From: Gemmatimonadota bacterium | GTDB lineage: Bacteria; Gemmatimonadota; Gemmatimonadetes; Gemmatimonadales; GWC2-71-9 | DNA: 64,000 nt | NCBI GenBank assembly: GCA_003169895.1 | Contig: PNAE01000006.1 | Location: 119,903 to 183,902 of the forward strand | Direction of reading: 5' to 3' | Shown here: positions 34,647 to 43,707 of the stretch, one piece after another | How the letters are laid out: every line of letters starts with the position of its first letter | Numbering within the stretch: the stretch's first letter is position 1 | Notes under the pieces: generated by a model | Databases searched by the model: none | What the model saw: the letters and a program-made list of their open reading frames with translations, nothing else | What the model was told of the DNA's origin: nothing | Position numbers and translations under genes: made by a program

Positions 34647-36691
34647 CCCGCGGGACGGATTCGGATCGCTTGACCACCGCCGGGCGCCAGGACGAGGCGC
34701 AGTCGCGTAGCGGAGGTCACCGTGCGCCGCGTGATGGTGACCGGCAGGGGATTGGTCAGCCAGTGCGCGTTCGGGCCGTCAGCGTAGATCTCGGCCACGT
34801 AGCGCCGGCCCGGCGTCAGGAACGAGAGCGGAACGTCCAGCGTGCGGCCTTGCTCGTCCGTGATGGCGCCCACGAACCAGGTTTCGCCGCCGCGCACCCG
34901 GCGCGCGACCGCCACATAGTCGCCAATCCGGCCATCGAGCACGCGCGTCGTGTCCCAGTCCACGGCGACGTCGCGGATGAACTGGAACGCGGGCTGCCGC
35001 TCATAGTTCTCGGGGAGATCGGCCGCCATCTGGAGCGGCGAGTAGATCACCACGTACAGGGCGAGTTGCTTCGCCAGCGTGGTGCGCACGCGCGGCTCGT
35101 CTGGGCGGCGTGGCCGTCCGGTGCCCCGTTCGAGCAGGAGGTCGAAGATCCCGGGCGTGAAGTCCATCGGCCCGGCCAGCAGGCGCGTGAAGAAGAGGAT
35201 AGTCTCATGCTCCGGCGGGTTGCCGCCATCGCCGCTCCACGCGTTGTACTCCTGTCCCCGCGCGCCTTCGCGGCTCATCATGTTCGGATAGGTGCGGCGC
35301 TCGCCGGTGTCATGCATGGGCTCGTGGGCATCGAGCATGATGCTGTCGCGCGCAGCCAGCTCGATCACGCGACGGTAGTGCTGCACCATGTACTGTGAGT
35401 AGTGCGAGTCGCCCGCGCTGGTCAGGTCGGTTACGTAGCCGGACTTGATCGCATGAAGGCCGAGCGACCGGTACAAGACGAAGGCACTGTCCATCTGCCG
35501 CTCGTAGTTCTCGATCCCGCCCGACGTCTCGTTGTGCATGATGAGCCGCACGCCCTTCTGCCTGGCGTACGCGGCGACCGCCGCGAGATCGTAGTCGGGA
35601 TAGGCCTGGGTGAAGGAGAACGCGTTGCGGTTGGCGATCCAGTCGCCGTCCCAGCCAACATTCCATCCCTCGACCAGCACGCCGCCGAAGCCGTTCGCCG
35701 CGGCGAAGTCGATGTACCGCTCCGCGTTCGCCGTTGTCGCCCCGTGCTTCGGTCCGGAGCTCCAGGTCATCGTGCCGATGTGCATGCCCCACCAGATGCC
35801 CACGTATTTCATGGGATGGATCCAGTCCGTGCTGGCCAGGGCGTTCGGCGGGTTGAGGTTGAGGCCGAGCACCGAGGGCGCAAGGTCGGTGGCGCGGTCG
35901 GCCAGCTGGATCGTCCGCCACGGCGTCACGAACGGGGTGCGGCCGCGCACCTTGATCCCGTCCGCCAGCGGCGCCAGTGCCGCGTGCAGCGTGCGGCCCT
36001 CCATGCGCGGCCCCCGCAGGAACATCCTCGCGTAGTCGACGAGGTTCGCCTCGTGGATGACCATGAAGGTGCGGCCGTCCCGCGTCTCCATCGTGAGCGG
36101 TGTCTGCACGCTGTCCAGCGTACTCACCGGTCCCGACGAATACAGTTCCTCGGAGCGGTCCTTGCGCGGCCAGTTGGACGGGATCCACCACGCGCGTGCA
36201 TTGTCCGCCAAGGCAAACTCGGTGAGTTCATCCGTGATCTCGAATGCGCCGAGGCCTGCCTGCGAAGGAAACTCGTACCGGAAGCCCACGCCGTCGTCGA
36301 ACGCGCGCGCCCGCACGGTAAACCGTCGGTTCGGGGCCGCCATCTCCTCCACGGAGACGGCCAACTCGTTGTTGTGGTCGTGCACGCGCGCCACCTCGCC
36401 CCACGGCTGGGTCCACCATTCGTCATATGACTGCCGGGTGGTGTCGGTAATGCGCAGCCCGTCGCGGAGCGGCGGCGCCCCCCGGAACTCGAAGCCGAGC
36501 AGCGAGGGAAGAATCAGCGCGCGATCGTCGCGTGCCAGGCTGTAGTACAGCTTGCCCTCGCGGACGTCGACGGTGACCTCGTTGCGGCCGTCCGGTGAGG
36601 CGACGCGGACCTGGCCCCGAAGCGGGCCTGTGATCGCCGCGAGGGTGACTGCGGCGAGGCAGGACACGAGGGCGCGGGTGTGGCGAAGCAT
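34643..36691 (-). CDS. Exported GH97 alpha-glucosidase, SusB-like
   Basis: 682 residues with a signal peptide (to about LRGQ, residue 27). GH97 signatures: WNVGWDGDW (343-351), HNETSGG (386-392), KSGYV (416-420) and E457 in DAHEP. KSGYV, where retaining GH97 enzymes carry a nucleophilic Asp, matches the inverting SusB group, so this probably releases glucose from starch oligosaccharides in the periplasm. The ATG at 36691 starts the signal peptide; the frame upstream is rejected. Overlaps malQ by 4 bases; first gene of the operon. Confidence 0.93.
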   Translation of the reverse strand: MLRHTRALVSCLAAVTLAAITGPLRGQVRVASPDGRNEVTVDVREGKLYYSLARDDRALILPSLLGFEFRGAPPLRDGLRITDTTRQSYDEWWTQPWGEVARVHDHNNELAVSVEEMAAPNRRFTVRARAFDDGVGFRYEFPSQAGLGAFEITDELTEFALADNARAWWIPSNWPRKDRSEELYSSGPVSTLDSVQTPLTMETRDGRTFMVIHEANLVDYARMFLRGPRMEGRTLHAALAPLADGIKVRGRTPFVTPWRTIQLADRATDLAPSVLGLNLNPPNALASTDWIHPMKYVGIWWGMHIGTMTWSSGPKHGATTANAERYIDFAAANGFGGVLVEGWNVGWDGDWIANRNAFSFTQAYPDYDLAAVAAYARQKGVRLIMHNETSGGIENYERQMDSAFVLYRSLGLHAIKSGYVTDLTSAGDSHYSQYMVQHYRRVIELAARDSIMLDAHEPMHDTGERRTYPNMMSREGARGQEYNAWSGDGGNPPEHETILFFTRLLAGPMDFTPGIFDLLLERGTGRPRRPDEPRVRTTLAKQLALYVVIYSPLQMAADLPENYERQPAFQFIRDVAVDWDTTRVLDGRIGDYVAVARRVRGGETWFVGAITDEQGRTLDVPLSFLTPGRRYVAEIYADGPNAHWLTNPLPVTITRRTVTSATRLRLVLAPGGGQAIRIRPAG

Positions 36692-36840
36692 GGCGAAATA
36701 GTAGGACGGCGGCCGCCCTTCGGCCACCGCGGGCCGGGCAAGCTGGCGCGCGCGCTGCCGGGTCGGCATCATTGGATGCGGTACCGAGCGTGCCCCCTGG
36801 TGGCGTACCGCGGCGAAGCGTCGCACGAAGGGAGGGGAAA

Positions 36841-37233
36841 ATGCATAGCGTAAGGCGGGTCCTCATTGTGGGGCTGCTCGCAGCGGGCTCCGCGTGCGCG
36901 CGCAGCCGCGGCGCGGCCACCGACTCCGGCGGACCGCAGCCGACGGAGCGGCCCGTCCGCGTGCACGTCATCAACCACTACAAGGAAGCCATGGAGATCC
37001 TCGTCACCGGAGCTGGGACCACCCAGCGGCTGGGATTGGTGGCTGTCGGGATCGAGCGGGATTTCGTGCTCCCCCAGACCCTGGTCGGCAGCGGCTCGGT
37101 GGCGTTCGTGGCCCAACCCAGCGGCTTCGGGTCGATCGTCCGGTCCGACGAGGTCAGGATCAGGCCCGGTGACGTCGTGGACTTCGAGATCGCGACCAAC
37201 CTGATCGGCAGCCGAGCCACCGTGCGATTGTGA
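36841..37233 (+). CDS. Small exported protein, possible lipoprotein, function unknown
   Basis: 130 residues. Strong ribosome-binding site (GGAGGGG) before ATG 36841. The N-terminus MHSVRRVLIVGLLAAGSAC is a signal peptide ending in a Cys, a weak lipobox. The mature part (HVINHYKEAMEILVTGAG and VAFVAQPSGFGSIVRSDEVR) looks like a small beta-sandwich. No family recognised. Divergent from the GH97 operon; more than 600 bases before the next gene on its strand. Confidence 0.75.
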   Translation: MHSVRRVLIVGLLAAGSACARSRGAATDSGGPQPTERPVRVHVINHYKEAMEILVTGAGTTQRLGLVAVGIERDFVLPQTLVGSGSVAFVAQPSGFGSIVRSDEVRIRPGDVVDFEIATNLIGSRATVRL

Positions 37234-37692
37234 CCGCCACCGCCTGCCGGTTCACGGCGGCGGCGCGCCCCGAACGCTCGGCACCACCCACCGTCGCCTT
37301 GTATCTCTGAATCTGCGGCGGCTTCGGCGCGCCGGTTGGAGGGGCCCTCGCTTCCGTGCACGCCGACTGTGGGCCTTCGCGGTCCATGAACGCTCCGCTG
37401 GCTAACTGTTGTTGATGAAGACGTTGTTCACTGATGCCCGGCAAGTCGCTGCATGGGAGTCAGGACTCGTCCACCATTGTGGAGTCAGGGAGGCACGACA
37501 TGAACAGACGTCGCCCGCTGCAGGGCTTCTCGTCATCGGGCAGGGCGCGCTTAGCGCCCAGGCGCCGCGACCACCGGTCCGAATGTGGTCGGTGAGCGTC
37601 GCCGGAGGGTGCCCTGTGTTCGCCCACGGTCCTACTGACGATACGCCGACGCACGTTATTCCTCTCCGGCTCCGCGCCGTCTCACGGCCTGC
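37234..37692. other. Non-coding gap before the electron-transfer operon
   Basis: About 460 bases with no recognisable gene. Short open frames on both strands here show no signal peptide, family motif or good ribosome-binding site. The sequence turns AT-richer towards 37690, where a promoter begins. Confidence 0.5.
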
Positions 37693-37721
37693 TTGACAAA
37701 GAATGAAAAGAATGATAAGAA
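37693..37721 (+). promoter_or_regulatory. Predicted promoter of the electron-transfer operon
   Basis: TTGACA at 37693-37698 is a perfect -35 box; 17 bases on, TAAGAA (37716-37721) is a weak -10. The surrounding sequence is much AT-richer than the rest of the window. Transcription would start near 37728, about 120 bases before the first gene. Confidence 0.55.
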
Positions 37722-37745
37722 ACATTGTCTGCGTCTCAAGCAATT

Positions 37746-37764
37746 GGCCAAAAAGGGTTTGGCC
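37746..37764 (+). promoter_or_regulatory. Leader hairpin, attenuator-like
   Basis: GGCCAAA (37746-37752), loop AAGGG, TTTGGCC (37758-37764), followed by GCATTTTCG. A perfect 7-base stem with a T-run just beyond it, lying between the predicted transcription start and the first gene. Could be an attenuator or an operator. Confidence 0.45.
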
Positions 37765-37847
37765 GCATTTTCGTGGTCGCATCTGGCCACGCGGGTATTA
37801 GTTAGCACCTGATGTATCATCCCGAACCACCGGACCCAGGAGGCGGC

Positions 37848-39368
37848 ATGATCGACTGGTCTGTGAAGCGCAGGGGCGGTTGCAGATGGGTCTGGAGCAG
37901 TGCACTGGTGCTTTGCGGTGGTCTCAGTGTCGGATTGGTTTCGCCGGCGGCGGCGATAGCTCGTTCCGACAGCTCCACCAATGTGACGGCAGTGAACCGC
38001 TCCGGAAATCGAGACCGTGCGAAATGGGAAGCGTACATCCTGGCCGCCGGCGGGGTGCTACCTGCCAGCGCAGGGTTGACCCTCGCGGCCCACAAGACGG
38101 CCGCGATCCCCGCCTTCGCGAGAAAATACAACCTGCCGTGTTCGGCCTGCCACACCACCTGGCCCGAGCTCAACAGCTTCGGCCAGAGATTCAAAGACCG
38201 GGGCTATCAGCTCGGCAACGATCGCGATTCCCCCATCTGGGTCAACCCCTCCTATATCCCCATCGCGATCCGCACCACCCCGGGGTGGCGTATGGAGCAG
38301 ACGACCCACCAGCCGGTGGACGTCGTGCCGGGGGATGGCGCCAGTGGGACCGTGGAGCGGACTATCACCCAGTCCGGTTTCGACATCTCTGGCGCCGACC
38401 TGTTGATGCTGGGGACACTTTACAAGAACATCACCTTCGGGTTCGTCCCCACGATCGCCGACGGCGAAGGAGTGGGGATTGAAACCGCCTTCGTCCGCTT
38501 CGACAACCTGCGCCGGTCGGGTTGGGCTAACCTGAAGGTCGGCAAATTCGAGCTGGACAACATGCTCTCCGAGAAGCGGAGCATGATGCTTTCCAACAAT
38601 GGCACCTTCTACCAGAGCTATCATTTCGTGCCGGTGGGGGATGTAACCAATTTCGGGATGGGCGACAACCAGATTGGTGCCGAATGGATGGGCCATTCGG
38701 ACAACAGCTACACTCGCTTCAGCGTTGCCGTTCTGAGCAGCGTCGACGGCACGCCCGGTCTCCCCTCCGGCAAGAGCTATGACGGCGCATTCACCGTGAG
38801 CCAGGGCTTCGACGTCGGCAATCTCGGACTCCAGCGAGTGGGCCTGTACGGCTTCATGGGCCGCCGCCCCACCGTCTTCGAGACAACCGGCGGCACGCCA
38901 ATTCCCGGCACCGGGACCGGCAATAAATCGTTCTATCGCTTTGGGGCTGTGGGCGATTTCTTCCTAGGCAAGCTCGAGTTCCTCCCACTGGTCATGCGTG
39001 CCTCGGACAACAAGGACCTCGCGGGTGGGACCCGGGATGCCACCTGGAACAGCGGGCTCCTCGAGCTGCACTACTACGTCAATCCCCAGCTGGTCTTTAC
39101 CCAGCGGAGCGAGATCATCCGGATGTCGAACCAGGCGGATCCCGCAACGCCGAAGACGCTCGGAAACATCGATGCCTTCACGTTCGGCTATCGCTGGTAT
39201 CCGATCATGTTCAGCCGGGCGGGGCTCGCGCTGGTGGGCGAGCTGTCCTTCACCAAGACGATCGGCACCGTGCCCTTGAGCGGGGACGGTGTAGGGTTCG
39301 CCCCGCTCACGAGCGCCACAGCGGTACGGAGCACCAGCCTGCTCCTCGCACTCGACTTCGCATTCTGA
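37848..39368 (+). CDS. Single-heme porin-cytochrome fusion, Cyc2-like
   Basis: 506 residues. An AGGAGG site precedes ATG 37848. The hydrophobic segment ~17-36 is a likely signal peptide. The heme motif CSACH lies at 98-102 in AFARKYNLPCSACHTTWPEL, followed by NSFGQRFKDRGYQLG; the CxxCH-PxLNxFG-FKxxGY pattern is that of Cyc2-like cytochrome-porins. The remaining ~390 residues are alternating-strand, Gly/Asn-rich and end in Phe (LLALDFAF), as in an outer-membrane barrel. Followed by a di-heme cytochrome, a cupredoxin and an oxidase; likely carries electrons from outside the cell to the periplasm. Donor (Fe(II) or other) is inferred. Confidence 0.8.
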   Translation: MIDWSVKRRGGCRWVWSSALVLCGGLSVGLVSPAAAIARSDSSTNVTAVNRSGNRDRAKWEAYILAAGGVLPASAGLTLAAHKTAAIPAFARKYNLPCSACHTTWPELNSFGQRFKDRGYQLGNDRDSPIWVNPSYIPIAIRTTPGWRMEQTTHQPVDVVPGDGASGTVERTITQSGFDISGADLLMLGTLYKNITFGFVPTIADGEGVGIETAFVRFDNLRRSGWANLKVGKFELDNMLSEKRSMMLSNNGTFYQSYHFVPVGDVTNFGMGDNQIGAEWMGHSDNSYTRFSVAVLSSVDGTPGLPSGKSYDGAFTVSQGFDVGNLGLQRVGLYGFMGRRPTVFETTGGTPIPGTGTGNKSFYRFGAVGDFFLGKLEFLPLVMRASDNKDLAGGTRDATWNSGLLELHYYVNPQLVFTQRSEIIRMSNQADPATPKTLGNIDAFTFGYRWYPIMFSRAGLALVGELSFTKTIGTVPLSGDGVGFAPLTSATAVRSTSLLLALDFAF

Positions 39369-39382
39369 TCAGGAGGCCTCGA

Positions 39383-40231
39383 ATGAGTCGGATCCCCTTG
39401 CTGGCCTGCGCTGCCGAGTTCGGCTTGCTGTTGTCCGCCACCGGCCTCCTCGCGGCCCAGGCTCAGACCATGTCCCGCATCGGAAACGTCACTGGCAATG
39501 CCGATGCGGGCAAACGGGAATACCGGCGGTACTGCGTCGGTTGTCACGGTCCCGCGGGTGACGGGTTGGGCGAGAATGCCCAGTGGATCGATCCCAAACC
39601 CAGGGATTTCACCGCCGCCGTCTTCAAGTGCCGGTCGACTCCCACCGGAAGCCTACCGACGGACGAGGACCTGTTCCACTCCGTTTCCCGGGGAGTCGTG
39701 ACCACCAACATGCCGTCCTGGGAGCCGCTCACCCGGCAGGCCCGGGCGAACGTGGTGGCCTACATCAAGACCTTCTCGTCGCGGTGGGCTACGCAAGGAC
39801 CGGGGACCCCGATCACCATTCCGGCGGAAACGCCCGCGAACATCGAGAGCATTCTCCGCGGAAGAGACGTCTTTCAGAAGATGGAATGCTGGAAGTGCCA
39901 TGGACCCGCGGGCCACGGCGATGGTCCGGCTGCTTCCACGCTCACCGACAGCAAGGACAACCCGATCCGGCCGTACAATTTCTCCACTGGCTCCCGCTTC
40001 AAATGCGGCGAGACCAATGCGGATGTCTACCGCATCTTCATGACCGGACTCGACGGCACCCCGATGCCTTCTTTCGCCGATCTCATGCAGCCGAACGACG
40101 CCTGGGATCTGGTGCACTTTCTCCGGACCCTGCAACCCCTCCAGACGCCTGAGGCCGCGATCTGGCAGACCTGGCTCCCGGCCCACGCGAAAGAGCTCAA
40201 GCCGCTCGGTCCGGATCAGGGAGGACGTTAG
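39383..40231 (+). CDS. Periplasmic di-heme cytochrome c
   Basis: 282 residues with a signal peptide ending near AQAQ (residue 28). Two heme-binding motifs, CVGCH (51-55) and CWKCH (169-173), each begin a cytochrome c domain; TTNMPSW and GTPMPSF supply the axial Met candidates. AGGAGG lies 6 bases before the ATG. Its place after the porin-cytochrome and before the oxidase matches the Cyc1-type shuttle of the Acidithiobacillus rus operon. Probably passes electrons to CoxB. Confidence 0.9.
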   Translation: MSRIPLLACAAEFGLLLSATGLLAAQAQTMSRIGNVTGNADAGKREYRRYCVGCHGPAGDGLGENAQWIDPKPRDFTAAVFKCRSTPTGSLPTDEDLFHSVSRGVVTTNMPSWEPLTRQARANVVAYIKTFSSRWATQGPGTPITIPAETPANIESILRGRDVFQKMECWKCHGPAGHGDGPAASTLTDSKDNPIRPYNFSTGSRFKCGETNADVYRIFMTGLDGTPMPSFADLMQPNDAWDLVHFLRTLQPLQTPEAAIWQTWLPAHAKELKPLGPDQGGR

Positions 40232-40266
40232 TTTACCAGACTCACACTGAGAGAGACGGTACAACG

Positions 40267-40986
40267 ATGCGAACGAGATTGATCACCTCACTTCCCCTGC
40301 TGGCCTTGGCCGTGTCGGCGATGGGCGCGCTGTCGGCGCCGGTGAAGACCGCCGGCGGGGTCAGCGGCACCATCACCTTTACCGGCACGCCACCGCGGAT
40401 GCGGCCGATCGACATGTCGAAGGAGCCTAGCTGCGCCAGCCAGCACCCGACCCCGGTGATGACCGAGACCGTGATGGCCGGTGCCGGCAACACGGTCCAG
40501 AACGTGGTCGTGTACATCTCGGCCGGGGACCAGGCCGGCGCGGCGGCTGCCCAGCCGGTCCGGTACGATCAGAAGGGCTGCCAGTATGTCCCTCACGTTC
40601 TCGTCATGCAGGTGGGCCAGCCGCTGGAGATCTATAACAACGACCAGACGTCGCACAACATTCATCCACTGGCGACCATTAACCCGGAGTGGAACAAGTC
40701 TCAGCCGCCAGGGACACCGCCGATCAAGGCGACTTATGCGAAGCCCGAGTTCATCACGGTCAAGTGCAACGTCCATCCCTGGATGCATGGCTACTTCGCC
40801 GTGCTCGCCACCTCCCATTACGCGATATCGGGCAACGACGGGAAGTTCAGTCTTGCCGGCCTGGCGCCGGGGAAGTACACGATCACCGCGTGGCATGAGA
40901 AGTTTGGCACGCAGAGCCAGGAGGTTACGGTGAGCGCCAGCGGAACCGTCACGGCGAATTTCGTATTCAAGGCGCTGCCGTATTGA
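40267..40986 (+). CDS. Periplasmic cupredoxin with C-terminal carboxypeptidase-regulatory-like domain
   Basis: 239 residues with a signal peptide (to about residue 23). A type-1 copper site is visible: H130 in SHNIHP, C167, H170 and M173 in KCNVHPWMHGY. The last ~55 residues (from SGNDGKFSLAGLAPGKYTIT) form a carboxypeptidase-regulatory-like beta domain. Probably a one-electron carrier in the same chain, in a role like that of rusticyanin, though not a close rusticyanin match by eye. Ribosome-binding site is weak. Confidence 0.87.
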   Translation: MRTRLITSLPLLALAVSAMGALSAPVKTAGGVSGTITFTGTPPRMRPIDMSKEPSCASQHPTPVMTETVMAGAGNTVQNVVVYISAGDQAGAAAAQPVRYDQKGCQYVPHVLVMQVGQPLEIYNNDQTSHNIHPLATINPEWNKSQPPGTPPIKATYAKPEFITVKCNVHPWMHGYFAVLATSHYAISGNDGKFSLAGLAPGKYTITAWHEKFGTQSQEVTVSASGTVTANFVFKALPY

Positions 40987-41069
40987 GGTGGCACCCGCAG
41001 GGCCCCGCATCGGCTCCTTAGGCACCGCAGCGGATTTCACCGCCACGTCAGTAGGGGAGGCAAAGCCCG

Positions 41070-41867
41070 GTGGGCAGACTGTTTGCAGTTGTTCTTGCGG
41101 TCATCACCATTGTCTCGGCCGCCATCTTCATCGCCCGCATCTGGTGGCTCCCGCCCGACATCTCGGTGCTCGGGGTCGGCATCGACCATCAGATGACGGA
41201 GACGATGATCGCGTCCGGCGTGCTGTTCGTCGTCTGCCAGCTGGTCCTGGCCATGTTTGTCTGGCAATATGGCGACGCAGGGGATGCGCGGCCGATCAAG
41301 ACTTTTCCCGGTGGGGCCACGCCGATGGTGGTGATCGCCACCATACTGGTCAGTGCCGAGATTCTGGTGTTGACGCTGGTTGGGACCAAGGTCTGGGGCG
41401 GGATCTTCCTTTCGCCGCCGGACCCAAGCGCGCTTCACATCGACGTCCAGGCTGAACAGTTCGCTTATTATTTCCGGTACCCGGGGCCGGATGGCAAGTT
41501 CGGGGCGATACATCCGGAACTGATCGACGACGGCAACGGCAACTTTTTTGGCCTCGATCCCGCGAACGACACCGCAGCGCGGGACGACATCGTCTCGGCA
41601 TCGCTGGTCATCCCTGTCAACAAGCCAATCCTGCTCACCCTGCATTCCAAGGATGTAGGGCACGCCTTCTACGTGCCCGAGCTGCGAATCCAGCAGGACT
41701 TCGTACCCGGCTTGGTGATTCCCCTCCACTTCACCGCGACCCGGCTGGCGAAAGAGGAGATCGTGTGCACCCAGCTCTGCGGGCTGGGCCACTACAACAT
41801 GCGGGCGTATCTCGAGGTAGAGTCCCTAGGTCAGTTCCAGCAGTGGCTCAAGGACCATGCACCATAG
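41070..41867 (+). CDS. coxB: Cytochrome c oxidase subunit II
   Basis: 265 residues with three predicted N-terminal membrane segments (about 5-23, 46-66, 85-107) then the CuA cupredoxin domain. CuA ligands are H198 (DVGHAFYVPE) and C233, C237, H241, M244 in CTQLCGLGHYNM; the usual Glu between the cysteines is Gln. No cytochrome c domain is fused, so this is aa3 rather than caa3 type. The GTG start at 41070 has GGGGAGG 8 bases upstream. Confidence 0.93.
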   Translation: MGRLFAVVLAVITIVSAAIFIARIWWLPPDISVLGVGIDHQMTETMIASGVLFVVCQLVLAMFVWQYGDAGDARPIKTFPGGATPMVVIATILVSAEILVLTLVGTKVWGGIFLSPPDPSALHIDVQAEQFAYYFRYPGPDGKFGAIHPELIDDGNGNFFGLDPANDTAARDDIVSASLVIPVNKPILLTLHSKDVGHAFYVPELRIQQDFVPGLVIPLHFTATRLAKEEIVCTQLCGLGHYNMRAYLEVESLGQFQQWLKDHAP

Positions 41868-41897
41868 TTCCTCTATTTCTCGAAGGGTTCAAGACAC

Positions 41898-43706
41898 ATG
41901 CATGACACTTCGGCCCCATCCGTAGCCGCTCGCGGAGAACCCTTGGAGACGACCGCCACCTCGCACCACGCCCCGCCTCAGGGATTTCTCCGCAAGTACG
42001 TCTTCAGCCTGGACCACAAGGTGATCGGGAAGCAGTACCTCGACCTGGCGCTGGTCGCGGTGGTGATCGGGATGGTCCTTTCTTGGCTGATGCGCTTCCA
42101 TCTGGGATTTCCCACGACCGCCGTTCCGGGGTTGGGGAAACTGGCGCCAACAGCGGCGGCGGGTGGCGTCATCACTCCCGAGCTCTATCTCGCGCTGATG
42201 ACCATGCATGGTACGATCATGGTTTTCTTCGTGTTGACCACCGCCCCCTTCGCCGGTTTTGGCAACTTCGTGCTGCCCATCCAGGTGGGCGCGGAAGACA
42301 TGGCGTTTCCCCGCTTCAACATGATGTCCTTCTGGGTGACCTTCGTGGCGTTCCTGGTGCTGGTCGCCGCGTTCTTCGTGCCGGAAGGGCCGCCGATCTC
42401 GGGGTGGACGGCCTATGCGCCGCTCAGCGCTATCGGCAAGGATGCGGGGCCGGGACTGGGCACCGGCCAGACGCTTTGGGCGGTCTCGATCGCGCTCTTC
42501 TGTGTCGGCCAGCTGCTGGGCGCGCTCAACTTCATCGCAACCACGCTCGACCTTCGCACCAAGGGCATGACGCTGATGCGCATGCCGCTGTCCACCTGGG
42601 CCTGGTTCATCACCTCGGTGATCGGTCTTATCGCGTTCTCGGTGCTGCTCCCCGCTTGCATCCTGCTCATTCTCGACCGGGTGGCGGGGACAAGCTTCTT
42701 CATTCCCGGGGGACTGGTCGTCAGCGACCGGTTGCAGCCACACTCCGGTGGTTCCCCGCTGCTGTGGCAGCATCTGTTCTGGTTCTTCGGGCATCCGGAG
42801 GTGTACATCGCGATCCTGCCGGGCTTCGGCATTGTCTCCCACATCCTGCCGGTCTTCGCGCGGAAACCGCTGCTCGGCCCCAAGGTTGTGCTGATCTGCC
42901 TGATCGCGATTGCCTTCCTGAGCTACACGGTGTGGGGCCACCACATGTTCCTGAGCGGAATGAACCCGCTCTCCGCGACGCTGTTCTCCGTCCCGACCCT
43001 GGTCATCACCATCCCGGCCACTATCGTGGTGCTGCTGTGGATCGGCACGGTGTACGGCGCCCGCATGCGCTTCACGACCCCGGCACTGTTCTGTCTCGGA
43101 TTCATCTCGGTGTTCGTGAGCGGCGGCATCAGCGGCTTTTTCCTGGCCCAGCCGTCCATCGATACCTATCTCCATGGCACCTACTTTGTGGTGGGACATT
43201 TCCATTTCGTGATGGGGGTTGCGGCGATGTTCGGCATCTTCGCCGGCGTCTACTTCTGGTTCCCCAAGATGTACGGCCGGATGATGAACGATAAGCTCGG
43301 CAAGCTGCACTTTACCCTGACGCTGATTGGGGTCTACTGCGTCTTCATGCCGATGCATTATCTCGGTCTCGCCGGCAACGTGCGCCGGTACTCCACGTTT
43401 ACTGACGATTACATGAAAGGGTCATTGCCCCTCCACCGTTTCATCACCATCGCGGCGCTCTTCACCGGCGCTGTGCAACTGATCTTCTTCTACAACCTGA
43501 TCCATAGCCGCCTTCGTGGAGCGAAGGCGCCCGACAATCCCTGGCAGGCGACCTCGCTCGAATGGTCGACCAGTTCGCCGCCGCCCTTCGACAACTTCGG
43601 CGGGCATCACCCGGTGGTGACGCACGGCCCCAACGAGTACGGAGTGAAGGGCCCCACGGGCGACTACATCATGCAAGCCTCTAGCGATCAGCCGGTGACG
43701 TCCTGA
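41898..43706 (+). CDS. coxA: Cytochrome c oxidase subunit I
   Basis: 602 residues with about 12-14 membrane segments. Heme and copper ligands are present: H104 (TMHGTIM), CuB ligand H299 with cross-linked Y303 in GHPEVYI, H348-H349 (WGHHMF), and H434/H436 (GHFHFV). The Glu in GHPEVYI places it in the A1 class of proton-pumping oxidases. Reduces O2 to water at the end of this chain. It starts 30 bases after coxB and is followed by the first subunit III gene after one base. Confidence 0.97.
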   Translation: MHDTSAPSVAARGEPLETTATSHHAPPQGFLRKYVFSLDHKVIGKQYLDLALVAVVIGMVLSWLMRFHLGFPTTAVPGLGKLAPTAAAGGVITPELYLALMTMHGTIMVFFVLTTAPFAGFGNFVLPIQVGAEDMAFPRFNMMSFWVTFVAFLVLVAAFFVPEGPPISGWTAYAPLSAIGKDAGPGLGTGQTLWAVSIALFCVGQLLGALNFIATTLDLRTKGMTLMRMPLSTWAWFITSVIGLIAFSVLLPACILLILDRVAGTSFFIPGGLVVSDRLQPHSGGSPLLWQHLFWFFGHPEVYIAILPGFGIVSHILPVFARKPLLGPKVVLICLIAIAFLSYTVWGHHMFLSGMNPLSATLFSVPTLVITIPATIVVLLWIGTVYGARMRFTTPALFCLGFISVFVSGGISGFFLAQPSIDTYLHGTYFVVGHFHFVMGVAAMFGIFAGVYFWFPKMYGRMMNDKLGKLHFTLTLIGVYCVFMPMHYLGLAGNVRRYSTFTDDYMKGSLPLHRFITIAALFTGAVQLIFFYNLIHSRLRGAKAPDNPWQATSLEWSTSSPPPFDNFGGHHPVVTHGPNEYGVKGPTGDYIMQASSDQPVTS

Positions 43707-43707
43707 C

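Noticed and set aside
37409..37696. A 95-codon frame upstream of the porin-cytochrome gene
   Set aside because: No ribosome-binding site, signal or recognisable motif, and it runs up to the predicted promoter; likely chance.
41070..41867. Assignment of the oxidase as caa3 type
   Set aside because: CoxB ends soon after the CuA motif and has no fused cytochrome c domain.
41889..43358. A 489-codon open frame opposite coxA
   Set aside because: Asp/His/Arg-rich translation typical of an antisense to a membrane protein; no motif.
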